DNA of 37,713 bases, from assembly GCA_024224155.1 (NCBI GenBank), contig JAAENP010000469.1, positions 1 to 37,713 on the forward strand, given 5' to 3'. Position 1 is the stretch's first letter. Each line of letters starts with the position of its first letter. A program made the position numbers and the translations under genes. Positions 7,852 to 15,200 of this stretch are shown one piece after another. The stretch comes from a bacterium (GTDB lineage Bacteria > Acidobacteriota > Thermoanaerobaculia > Multivoradales > JAHEKO01). The notes under the pieces were generated by a model, which was given only the letters and a program-made list of their open reading frames with translations, was not told the DNA's origin and ran no database searches.

Positions 7852-10242
7852 TTAGGTCTCGACGCCAAGAAACGTGTAGAGCGAAAGCAGCATGAACGCC
7901 AGGCTCGGGGCCCACACGGCGAGCCGCGGCGGCAGGGCACCGGTCTCGCCGAGCGTGCTGCAAAAAGCGACCGTGGCCAGAAACACCATACCCAGAACCA
8001 GGCCGAGACCGATACCGTAGAGCGCGCCTTTGCGCCCCATGCGGAACGCGAACGGGAGCGCCACGAATCCCATCACCAGAAACGTCGCCGGGTAGCTCAC
8101 CTTGTAGTGAAGCTGAGTCCAGAGCTCGGGTACCGCCTGGCCGCTGGCCTCGAGCTCTCCGATGTAGCTCTTGAGTGCCCGGTAGGAAAGAGCATCGGGC
8201 GTGCGGATCTCCGACTCGAAAAACTCGGGCGTCTCCGGGAACTGGCCGATGGCGTTCTTCAGTACCGGCTGGTAGCCGGTTTGGGTGAGACCGTTGAAGG
8301 ACCGCGTCCACACGTTCTCGAAAACCCAGCCGTCGCCGACATAGCGGGCCTTTTCGGCATAGAGGCGGCTGATCAGCCGGTGGTCGGAGTCGAACTCGAA
8401 GATCTGGAGCCGGTGGAGCTGCTTCGCCTCGGTGTCGTAGTTGAGGTAGTTGTAGATATAGCGATCCTGGCCGAAGAGCCAATTCCGATCGCCTCGCCGG
8501 TAGCTGTGCACCAGCTCGCGCCCGCGGATCTCGTCATTGAGCTGGGCGGCGCGCTGGTTGGCGGCGGGCAATACCCGCTCCTGGAGCCAGCCTCCGAGCA
8601 GCGAGACCAGCAGAGCGGTGCCCAGCGCGGGAACCGCCAGTCGGTAAACGCTGATACCAAGAGACTTGGCCGCAATGATCTCGTTGGTTCGCGAGAGAAC
8701 GCCGAAGATCACCAGAATCGTCACCAGGATCGCGATCGGAGCCACATCGAAGCCGATCTGCACCGAGGCGTACTTGTAGTAGTCGAGCACTGTCGTGAGT
8801 GGGATCTCGTTGTCGAGGATCTCGTCGATCTTCTCGGTCAGGTCCGAGATCGAAAAGAGGGTCAGCCCCGAGAGCAGAACCAGCGCAAACACGGACGCGA
8901 AGAGCCGGCCGATGTAGCGATCCATCAGATTCGGAAACCGAACCAGGATCTTGGGAATTCGAAGGACGAGCCCACCCGGCACGGCTCCCGACCTTGCTCG
9001 GGGGGGCGCGCCCCCGACGCGGTGGGTCGCGGTCTTTTTCCGGCGCCGAAACATGCGCACCAGCTTGTGGACTCGGGGGACGACGCTGGATCGGAGCCAG
9101 TAGTCGATGGGGCCCGGCAAGAGCGGCTGATCCTCGTTCTTGCGGAGCAGCAAGATCAGGCCGAGCGTGCCAAGCAGAAGGTTGGGCAGCCACATGGATA
9201 GCCAGGCGGGCATGCGTCCGTACCGGGCGGCCTCTTCGCCGTTGCTCATCATCACGTAGTGAAGAATGATCACCGCCAGCGACAGACCGAAGCCGGTGCC
9301 ACGACCGCCTCTCGCCTTCTGGATTCCGAGCGGCAGGGCCAGAAGGCCGTAGATCAGGCAAGCGGCTGGGAGCGCGAACTTCTTGTGGATCTCGACGTTC
9401 GCCAGATTGCGCAGCTCGTCGGGTAGGGAAGGGTCCTTCAGGCGGGCGCGCAGCTCCGGGACCGTCAGCTCTCGCAGCCCTCGCGAGGAGCGGCGCTTCA
9501 GGTTTGCCGCCGTCGCGAGTGGGTCTTCCAGAACCTGGTTCACTTCCTCGTAGCGGCGAGTTTCGTACTGTTCGGCGTCGCGCAGATTCACCTTGTGTTC
9601 GACACCCTCGACGAGCTTGAGGATCAGCCGATCGGGGTTGGTGGGATCGGCGCGCATTTCCCCCCGCTGGGCCACGCTGATCTCATTGCCCGAGCCAGGC
9701 AGAACCTTGGCCACGAATACGCCCGTCCACTCGTCGTCCCCGGGAATCGCCTCGAAGACGTAGATCATCAGACCGCGCCATTCCTCGTAAAAGACGCGCG
9801 GCTCGACCTGCCTCGAGGCCGAAGAAGTGAGGATCCGGAGCCGCAGGTCCTGAAGCTCGGCGTTGCCCTTTGGCAGAGTGTCCAGCATCAGGAAACCGTT
9901 GACGATCATGAGGAGCGTCCCGATCGCCACGATCGGGCGCAGGAGCCGCCAGAGGTTCACTCCGCTCGAGCGCAGCGCGACCATCTCGCTGTCCGACGAC
10001 ATTCGGCCGATCGCCACCAGCACGGCGAACAGAAAGGACATCGGGATGGTCAGAACGATGATGTTCGGAAGGGTAAGGACGAGGAGTTCACCGATCTGAG
10101 AGGCCGGAACACCGCGCCGGATGATCATCTCCGCCGAGCGGAACAGAAACTGAACCAGCAGGATGAAGGTATACGCGAAGAAGCCCAAGAAAAGGGGGCC
10201 GGCGATCTCTCGCATCAGGTACCGATCCAGGCTGGGAAACAT
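7852..10242 (-). CDS. lptF-lptG: Fused LptF-LptG lipopolysaccharide export permease
   Basis: This 796-residue protein carries two complete LptF/LptG (YjgP/YjgQ) permease units in one frame. Unit 1 (about 1-390) opens 'MFPSLDRYLMREIAGPLFLG', with membrane helices on both sides of a periplasmic beta domain. A basic linker of about 50 residues ('RRRKKTATHRVGG') follows. Unit 2 starts at about residue 440 with 'MDRYIGRLFASVFALVLLSG' and repeats the plan to the end. In known systems LptF and LptG are separate chains of the LptB2FG ABC exporter. No stop or frameshift separates them here, so this is a genuine one-chain heterodimer as read. ATG 10242 matches the conserved start; the frame is open further upstream. 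Partners lptB and lptC/A lie at 21968-24708. Confidence 0.92.
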   Translation of the reverse strand: MFPSLDRYLMREIAGPLFLGFFAYTFILLVQFLFRSAEMIIRRGVPASQIGELLVLTLPNIIVLTIPMSFLFAVLVAIGRMSSDSEMVALRSSGVNLWRLLRPIVAIGTLLMIVNGFLMLDTLPKGNAELQDLRLRILTSSASRQVEPRVFYEEWRGLMIYVFEAIPGDDEWTGVFVAKVLPGSGNEISVAQRGEMRADPTNPDRLILKLVEGVEHKVNLRDAEQYETRRYEEVNQVLEDPLATAANLKRRSSRGLRELTVPELRARLKDPSLPDELRNLANVEIHKKFALPAACLIYGLLALPLGIQKARGGRGTGFGLSLAVIILHYVMMSNGEEAARYGRMPAWLSMWLPNLLLGTLGLILLLRKNEDQPLLPGPIDYWLRSSVVPRVHKLVRMFRRRKKTATHRVGGAPPRARSGAVPGGLVLRIPKILVRFPNLMDRYIGRLFASVFALVLLSGLTLFSISDLTEKIDEILDNEIPLTTVLDYYKYASVQIGFDVAPIAILVTILVIFGVLSRTNEIIAAKSLGISVYRLAVPALGTALLVSLLGGWLQERVLPAANQRAAQLNDEIRGRELVHSYRRGDRNWLFGQDRYIYNYLNYDTEAKQLHRLQIFEFDSDHRLISRLYAEKARYVGDGWVFENVWTRSFNGLTQTGYQPVLKNAIGQFPETPEFFESEIRTPDALSYRALKSYIGELEASGQAVPELWTQLHYKVSYPATFLVMGFVALPFAFRMGRKGALYGIGLGLVLGMVFLATVAFCSTLGETGALPPRLAVWAPSLAFMLLSLYTFLGVET

Positions 10243-10327
10243 GGCACTCGAGCTTATCGAAGAAGGCAGCTGACGGAATCCAGGAAGTCGTCGCAGTGCC
10301 GAGCTGGCGGGACTTGATCCGGTGAGG

Positions 10328-10356
10328 GTAACCCAGGGGCCGAGAGGAGATGTCAA
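10328..10356 (-). promoter_or_regulatory. Possible promoter upstream of lptF-lptG
   Basis: On the minus strand a perfect TTGACA (10356-10351) is followed after 17 nt by a weak GGTTAC (10333-10328), about 85 nt before the gene. The poor -10 keeps confidence low. Confidence 0.3.
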
Positions 10357-10422
10357 GAGGGGGGGTTGGATCGGTTTTATATGCGGAGTCCGATAAGATA
10401 GGTTATGTAAACCAACGCTCAT

Positions 10423-10448
10423 GTCGAGCTACCGGCCCCGAGCTCGAC
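10423..10448. other. Stem-loop in the parB/lptF-lptG gap
   Basis: GTCGAGCT (10423-10430) pairs perfectly with AGCTCGAC (10441-10448) around a 10-nt loop. It sits downstream of parB on the minus strand in a 234-nt gap. No T-run follows on either strand, so a Rho-independent terminator is not supported. The rest of the gap is AT-richer than its surroundings and holds no gene I can see. Confidence 0.35.
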
Positions 10449-10476
10449 CCCTTCCCCGCGCCCCTGAGGCCGAGCG

Positions 10477-11355
10477 CTAGGAGGTCTTGAGCTCGTCGAG
10501 GATCTTCTCCAACGCCGAGATCAGATCCTCCTTGTCCACCTCGGTCTGCCGGAAGCGAACCGAGAGGCTGAAGGCCCTGTCGGGATCCTTGAACGTGAAC
10601 ACGGGCCGCTCGCTTTTGCGGGGCTGCGTGCGCGCCTTCGCCCCCGGCTTCCTGGCTCTCGCTTTCGATCGGAGATCTTCCCGCGTGAGCTCTGAAGCCG
10701 CGATCCCTTCGAGCAGGCTGATCTGCTCCGTGTCGCTGTCGCTCGCCTTCAGAACCCCCAGAAGCAGGGACTTCGAGTTGATTCCGAGGGCGTCGGCAGC
10801 GCCACGTACCCGCTGGGACATCTTCAAAAGCTGCAGGCTCTCGGTGACCGAGGTTCGGGCCTGACTCACGGCCGCCGCGATCTGCTCCTGCGTGTAGCCG
10901 TGGATGTCGCCGAGGGCTCGATAACCTTCGGCTTCCTCGAATGGCGTCAGGTCCTTTCTCTGGAGATTCTCGATCAGCGCGATCTCGAGGGCTTCATCCT
11001 CCTCGACGTCCATGATGATCGCCGGAATCTCTTCCTGGGAAAGCGCCTTCGAAGCCTGAAAGCGGCGCTCTCCGGAGATGATTCGAAAGCGCCTGGGCGG
11101 CCTGTCGCTCTCGCCGTCCATGGCCCTGACGAGGATCGGCTCGAGCACCCCCTTGTCCCGGATGGAGCTCATCAGCTCGTCGAGGTCTCCCATCGAGCTT
11201 CTGGGCTGGTTGGGATCGGGCTCGATCTGCACCAGAGGCAACATCCGTCCGATCGACTCATCTGGACTACGGGCGGTCAACTCCTCGACGAAGTGCTGGT
11301 CGTGGCGCATCTTCACCCGGACCGGGAGACCGCGTTTGGCAGAGCTTCTAGACAC
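10477..11355 (-). CDS. parB: Chromosome partitioning protein ParB/Spo0J
   Basis: This 292-residue protein has the ParB CTPase/N-terminal domain ('IEPDPNQPRSSMGDLDEL', 'GVLEPILVR', 'FRIISGERRFQASK', 'IALIENLQRKDLTPFEEAEGY'). The central parS-binding helix-turn-helix ('GYTQEQIAAAVSQARTSVTESLQLL') and a C-terminal dimerisation region follow. I chose GTG 11355, giving a start 'VSRSSAKRGLPVRVKMRHD', common in the family. It overlaps the parA stop by 8 nt (GTGTCTAG), so translation is probably coupled to parA. No clear consensus parS site was found in the window. Confidence 0.88.
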   Translation of the reverse strand: MSRSSAKRGLPVRVKMRHDQHFVEELTARSPDESIGRMLPLVQIEPDPNQPRSSMGDLDELMSSIRDKGVLEPILVRAMDGESDRPPRRFRIISGERRFQASKALSQEEIPAIIMDVEEDEALEIALIENLQRKDLTPFEEAEGYRALGDIHGYTQEQIAAAVSQARTSVTESLQLLKMSQRVRGAADALGINSKSLLLGVLKASDSDTEQISLLEGIAASELTREDLRSKARARKPGAKARTQPRKSERPVFTFKDPDRAFSLSVRFRQTEVDKEDLISALEKILDELKTS

Positions 11356-12106
11356 GGCTGAGAATCTCCTCGGACAGTTTGTAGTACTCGTAGGCACCGG
11401 TGGATCGCGGCGAGAACGTGAAGATCGACTCGCGGTACGCCGGGCTCTCCTCGAGGCGGACGCTCTTCGAGATGACGGTTTCGAAGAGCTTGTCGCCGAA
11501 CACCTGCGCCACCTGCTCGTGGATGTCGCGCGAAAGAAGGGTGCGCTTGTCGTAGAGCGTGAGGACGGCACCGAGGATCTGGAGCTCGGGATTGGTCCGC
11601 TGCTTGATCTTGTCGATGGTCTCCAGCAGGTCGTCGGTGCCCTCGAGTGCGAAGTAACTCGACTGGATCGGAATCAGGACATGGGTTGCTGCTGCGAGCG
11701 CGTTGACCGTGATGATTCCCAGCGTCGGAGGCGTGTCGATCACGATGTAATCGTAAGTCTCACGGATCAAGTCGATCTCGTCCTTCAAGCGGTAGTAGCT
11801 GTCGATCTCGCCGAGCAGTTTGGCTTCGATCTTGGCGAGGTGAATCGACGACGGAGCGATTGCCAGGCTCGGGAGCTTCTCCGCGCGCCGGGTCACGTCC
11901 GAGATGCCCACTCCAGGCTCGGTCAGGGCCTCGTAGACTCCCGGATGGGCTCCGTCGAGGTCGAGAAACGACATCGAACTGTTGGCCTGCGGGTCGAGAT
12001 CGATCAGCAGGGTGGCCAGTCCCTTCGATGCCATCGCGGCCGCGAGATTGATCGCGGTGGTTGTCTTCCCTACCCCGCCTTTTTGGTTGGTGATCGCGAT
12101 GATCAT
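11348..12106 (-). CDS. parA: Chromosome partitioning ATPase ParA/Soj
   Basis: This 252-residue ATPase has the deviant Walker A 'KGGVGKTTTAINLAAAMA' at residues 9-26, the 'DLDPQANSS' switch and 'DTPPTLGIITVNAL' Walker B. Its length is typical of chromosomal Soj-type ParA without an N-terminal regulatory domain. ATP-bound ParA dimers bind the nucleoid and are displaced by ParB, moving the origin region. The start 'MIIAITNQKGG' fixes ATG 12106. A good sigma-70-like promoter lies 24-52 nt upstream, and a REP-like palindromic element lies beyond it. Confidence 0.95.
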   Translation of the reverse strand: MIIAITNQKGGVGKTTTAINLAAAMASKGLATLLIDLDPQANSSMSFLDLDGAHPGVYEALTEPGVGISDVTRRAEKLPSLAIAPSSIHLAKIEAKLLGEIDSYYRLKDEIDLIRETYDYIVIDTPPTLGIITVNALAAATHVLIPIQSSYFALEGTDDLLETIDKIKQRTNPELQILGAVLTLYDKRTLLSRDIHEQVAQVFGDKLFETVISKSVRLEESPAYRESIFTFSPRSTGAYEYYKLSEEILSRV

Positions 12107-12129
12107 GCAGTGCTCAATGGAACGCGCCG

Positions 12130-12158
12130 AGTGTATGCAAACCACCAAGGGTGGTCAA
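12130..12158 (-). promoter_or_regulatory. Promoter of parAB with internal palindrome
   Basis: On the minus strand TTGACC (12158-12153) and TACACT (12135-12130) are 17 nt apart, predicting a start about 17 nt before parA. The spacer/-35 region holds an inverted repeat, ACCACC-AAG-GGTGGT (12141-12155), in the position of an operator. Confidence 0.6.
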
Positions 12159-12163
12159 ACACA

Positions 12164-12339
12164 TCGGGGACACGATTCCTTCGTGTCCCCTCCCGACTGG
12201 TTTTCGAAGTGATCCCACGTGGCACAAGAGGCAATGTCGGCCGGCCGACAATCGGGGACACGAAGGAAGGGTGTCTCTCCCATTCCCTCTGCCGACGCAA
12301 AACCAGTCGGGAGGGGACACCAAGGAATGGTGTCCCCGA
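12164..12339. repeat. REP/BIME-like palindromic element with three GGGGACAC hairpins
   Basis: The outer arms 12164-12204 and 12299-12339 are 41-nt inverted repeats differing at only two positions. Each arm folds into its own 10-bp hairpin (GGGGACACGA/TCGTGTCCCC on the left, GGGGACACCA/TGGTGTCCCC on the right). The two differences compensate each other within the stem. A third, decayed unit (GGGGACAC...GTGTCTCT, 12254-12278) and a perfect 16-nt palindrome (12235-12250) lie between. The element ends one base before the stop codon of the next gene. Its structure resembles REP elements mobilised by RAYT (Y1) transposases, but no RAYT gene is in the window. Confidence 0.75.
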
Positions 12340-12340
12340 A

Positions 12341-12853
12341 CTACATCTCGTACTTGCCGAGCTCGTCCGGGCCGGCGTCCTCGAGCCACTTCTTGAGACG
12401 CTCGTCGTCGCCGAGCTTGTCGGTCAAACCCGTGAGCTGCGCTTTGTCGAACACCTGTTGATGGACGAACAGCGGCGCCTCGGCGCGGAGCGCGAGAGCA
12501 ATTGCATCGCTGGGTCTGGAGTCGATGGTCTCCCGAGCGGAGCCGCGACGCACGTGGATCTCGGCGAAGAATGTGTTGTCGATCAGGTCGCTGACCACGA
12601 CGTGGCTGATCTTGGCGTGGACCCCCTCGACCAGACTCAGTAGCAGGTCGTGGGTCATCGGTCGCGGCGTATCCACACCCTCCAATCCGAGCGCTATCGC
12701 CTGGGCCTCGAACAGGCCGATCCAGATAGGCAGTAGACGATCTCCATCGATATCGCGGAGAACGACGATCGGCAGGTTGGAGGAAGGGTCGAGGACGAGA
12801 CCCTTGATCTCTACGATTACGGTCCCCTCGGGCGGCGCCGGCGAGCCAGTCAT
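12341..12853 (-). CDS. Bifunctional nuclease (DUF151) family protein
   Basis: This 170-residue protein matches the DUF151/BFN fold: 'VLRDIDGDRLLPIWIGLFEAQAIALGLEG', then 'RPMTHDLLLSLVEG' and 'SARETIDSRPSDAIALALRAEAPLFVH'. The last segment is the family's most conserved. Plant and bacterial members are described as having RNase and DNase activity, though the role in most bacteria is unclear. I chose ATG 12853. An upstream TTG at 12889 in the same frame would add 12 residues without family support. It follows miaB by 45 nt and probably ends the long minus-strand operon before the REP-like element. Confidence 0.88.
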   Translation of the reverse strand: MTGSPAPPEGTVIVEIKGLVLDPSSNLPIVVLRDIDGDRLLPIWIGLFEAQAIALGLEGVDTPRPMTHDLLLSLVEGVHAKISHVVVSDLIDNTFFAEIHVRRGSARETIDSRPSDAIALALRAEAPLFVHQQVFDKAQLTGLTDKLGDDERLKKWLEDAGPDELGKYEM

Positions 12854-12898
12854 GGGCGCTATTGTGCGCGCCCTGGCTGATGGGGTCAAGCGCCGTTT

Positions 12899-14260
12899 TC
12901 AGGCGACGACCGAGAACCTCGGAGCCGGCCGATCGGCGCGCCGACCGAGCAGGCTGTGAGGAAGGGCTTCCTCGATCTTGACCTTGACCAGATCGCCGGT
13001 CGCGGCCGCTTCATCGCCGCCGAGCGGAAAGTGAACCACCCGGTGGCAAGGCGTTCGGCCGCTTTGCGTGCCGGGACGCCTGCCCCAGCCGGTGACCAGC
13101 ACCTCGGCTTCCGATCCGACGAGTCGCTCGTTGAGGCGTCTCTGAATCGGCTCCTGGGCGGCAAAGATCTGCTGCAGCCGCTCGTCCGCAATCTCCGCCT
13201 CGACCGGCTCACCGAGCCGGGGCGCGGCGGTGCCGGGTCGCGGGGAATACTTGAACGCGAACAGGCTGGCAAATTCGATCTCGGTGACCAGCTCCAGCGT
13301 CTTGGTGAATTCTTCGTCGGTCTCCCCCGGGAAGCCCACGATCAGGTCCGTCGAGAGTGCGATGTCGGGCCGAGCTGCGCGCAGGCTCGCCACCAGCGCG
13401 AAGTAACTCTCGATCGTGTAGCCTCTGCCCATTCGCTGGAGCACGGAGTTCGCCCCGGACTGAACGGGCAGGTGCAGGTAGGGGCTGATGTTCGAGTGCT
13501 TGGCGAGTTGGTCGACCATTCGCGGCGTGAAGTCCCGAGGGTAGGAGGTCACGAATCGGAGTCGGTCGACGCCGGGGACCCTCGCCACCTGCTCGAGGAG
13601 ATCGGCGAAGTCGATGGTCTCCGAGCCGGGTTCGCGCCAGTGGTTCACGGTCTGCCCGAGCAGCTCGATCTCGCGGAATCCGTAGTCGACCAGGTGCCTC
13701 ACTTCGGCGAGGATCTGGGCCATCGGACGGCTGCGCTCGGGGCCGCGCGTCAGCGGCACGATGCAGAAGGTGCAGTTCTTGTTGCAGCCCTCGATGATCG
13801 TCACCATGCCCTTGTAGGTGCCGTCCCGCGAGATCGAATCGAAGTCATGATTGCGCTCCTCCGGGAACCCGGTTGCCACGACTCGCTTCCCGCGCCGGCG
13901 CTCGGCCAGAACGTCGAGGATCTCTCCAACGCGCGCCGGGCCGAGCACGAAGTCGAGATCGGGCACCCTCTTCAAGGCCCGCTCGCCCGCTTCCTGTGCC
14001 ACGCATCCGCACAGTCCGATGCGCACTTCCGGGCGCGCTTGCTTGAACTGCCGGTACACGCCGAGCCGGGAGTAGACTTTCTGTTCGGCCTTTTCGCGCA
14101 CGCTGCAAGAGTTGAGCAGGATGAGATCGGCCTCGGCTGATTCTCTTGTGGGGAGCATTCCCTGCTCCATGAGCTTCCCCGCCAAACGCTGGCTGTCGAG
14201 CTCGTTCATCTGACAGCCCCAGGTCTCGACGAAGAATCGACGTGGCTTCGAGTCGCTCAT
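12899..14260 (-). CDS. miaB: tRNA-2-methylthio-N6-dimethylallyladenosine synthase MiaB
   Basis: This 453-residue radical-SAM methylthiotransferase has three domains. The N-terminal UPF0004 domain carries cluster cysteines in 'TWGCQMNELDS', 'LNSCSVREKAEQK' and 'GLCGCVAQ'. The radical-SAM core has CxxxCxxC in 'GCNKNCTFCIVP', and a C-terminal TRAM domain follows. It thiomethylates i6A37 of tRNAs reading UNN codons, using SAM supplied by MetK. ATG 14260 begins the conserved 'RRFFVETWGCQMN' region. The gene starts 7 nt after the stop of the lipoprotein gene. Close relatives (MtaB, RimO) are less likely because the motif spacing fits MiaB. Confidence 0.93.
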   Translation of the reverse strand: MSDSKPRRFFVETWGCQMNELDSQRLAGKLMEQGMLPTRESAEADLILLNSCSVREKAEQKVYSRLGVYRQFKQARPEVRIGLCGCVAQEAGERALKRVPDLDFVLGPARVGEILDVLAERRRGKRVVATGFPEERNHDFDSISRDGTYKGMVTIIEGCNKNCTFCIVPLTRGPERSRPMAQILAEVRHLVDYGFREIELLGQTVNHWREPGSETIDFADLLEQVARVPGVDRLRFVTSYPRDFTPRMVDQLAKHSNISPYLHLPVQSGANSVLQRMGRGYTIESYFALVASLRAARPDIALSTDLIVGFPGETDEEFTKTLELVTEIEFASLFAFKYSPRPGTAAPRLGEPVEAEIADERLQQIFAAQEPIQRRLNERLVGSEAEVLVTGWGRRPGTQSGRTPCHRVVHFPLGGDEAAATGDLVKVKIEEALPHSLLGRRADRPAPRFSVVA

Positions 14261-14267
14261 CGGGAGC

Positions 14268-15200
14268 TCACCGCCGCCGGCCGTCGGGGTCGGTCGCCAC
14301 CTTGGGCTCTTCCGGGACGTACTCTCCCGGCGGTGGCATGCCAGGGTCTCGATCGCTCTCAACGACTTCGGGCTCGAGATCGATGCCCTCTCGCAACCAA
14401 CCCGGAAGAGCCGAGGCTCGACGACCTTCTTCGAGGACGTCGTGGACCTCGATTCGGTGCTTCTCGGCCGCCGCCTTAGCCTCCTCCAATCGGTCAAGGG
14501 CGTGGTCCCAGGACGGCTTGATCTGCGAATCCCGGTAGTAGGGGTCTTCCTCGGCATAGAAGCGCTGGCGCAGCTCGGCGATTCTGCTTTCGAGATGGCT
14601 GATCTCCTCGACTGCCGAGGCCCAGTCCTTTCGTGCTTTCAGGACCCGTCCCCGCCAGTAGGCCTCGGCGTCGGCCGTCTCGTCCATTGCCATCGAGCTC
14701 GGAGAGTCGGTGCGGCCGCCGGCATCCGGTTTTGCGGCGTCCGGGGGCGCCTCCGGCTCTCCCATCTCGGTGAGTTGGCCCTCACTGAAGTCGCTGAGGT
14801 TCTCATTGGTTATGACCGCGATCGACTCCCCCGCCGTCTCGCGCCGCTTGCGCTCGGCCGCGGCGGCCTCGACCAGACTCCGCCTCTTGCTCTGCTCCGC
14901 GTCTTCTTCCTCGATCACGACCGTGAGCGCCGATCGGCGGTCCGTCGATTCGGGCGTGGCCACGGTCTCGGGTTCGGTTTCGGCGACGGGCTCCCGGGGA
15001 TCGGGTCCGAGTGAGTTATCGGGCTCGGGCGGCGGCGAAGCCGACATGGTCTGCGGCGGCAGGCGCTCCGGCTTGGGCGTCGAAGAGCAGGCGGCGAGCG
15101 TGAGGCTCGAGAGCACGAGCGCAGCGGTCGCGACCGAGCGCGTCAGGTCGAAGGCAGGCGCTGGGCCCCGAAACGACTTGGCAGAGAGTCTCTTAAACAT
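14268..15200 (-). CDS. Putative lipoprotein with coiled-coil C-terminus
   Basis: This 310-residue protein has a type II signal peptide: hydrophobic 'VATAALVLSSLTLAAC' with lipobox LAAC, the cysteine at about residue 38. The mature part is Pro/Glu/Ala-rich and probably disordered to about residue 170. A charged helical region follows ('YWRGRVLKARKDWASAVEEI' through 'DRLEEAKAAAEKHRIEV'), likely coiled coil. The family is unknown. ATG 15200 is well supported: GGAGGAAG (15215-15208) lies 7 nt upstream. As a result the first 58 nt of the gene overlap the 3' end of ptsI. An envelope role is inferred from the lipobox only. Confidence 0.8.
   Translation of the reverse strand: MFKRLSAKSFRGPAPAFDLTRSVATAALVLSSLTLAACSSTPKPERLPPQTMSASPPPEPDNSLGPDPREPVAETEPETVATPESTDRRSALTVVIEEEDAEQSKRRSLVEAAAAERKRRETAGESIAVITNENLSDFSEGQLTEMGEPEAPPDAAKPDAGGRTDSPSSMAMDETADAEAYWRGRVLKARKDWASAVEEISHLESRIAELRQRFYAEEDPYYRDSQIKPSWDHALDRLEEAKAAAEKHRIEVHDVLEEGRRASALPGWLREGIDLEPEVVESDRDPGMPPPGEYVPEEPKVATDPDGRRR

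Noticed and set aside
12209-12225. CCACGTGG core upstream of parAB as a parS site
   Set aside because: Only the CACGTG core and some flanking bases fit the parS consensus; too many mismatches, and it lies inside the REP-like element.
11078-12643. 521-codon open frame on the plus strand
   Set aside because: It runs antisense through parB, parA, the REP-like element and the DUF151 gene, so it is a GC-frame artefact.
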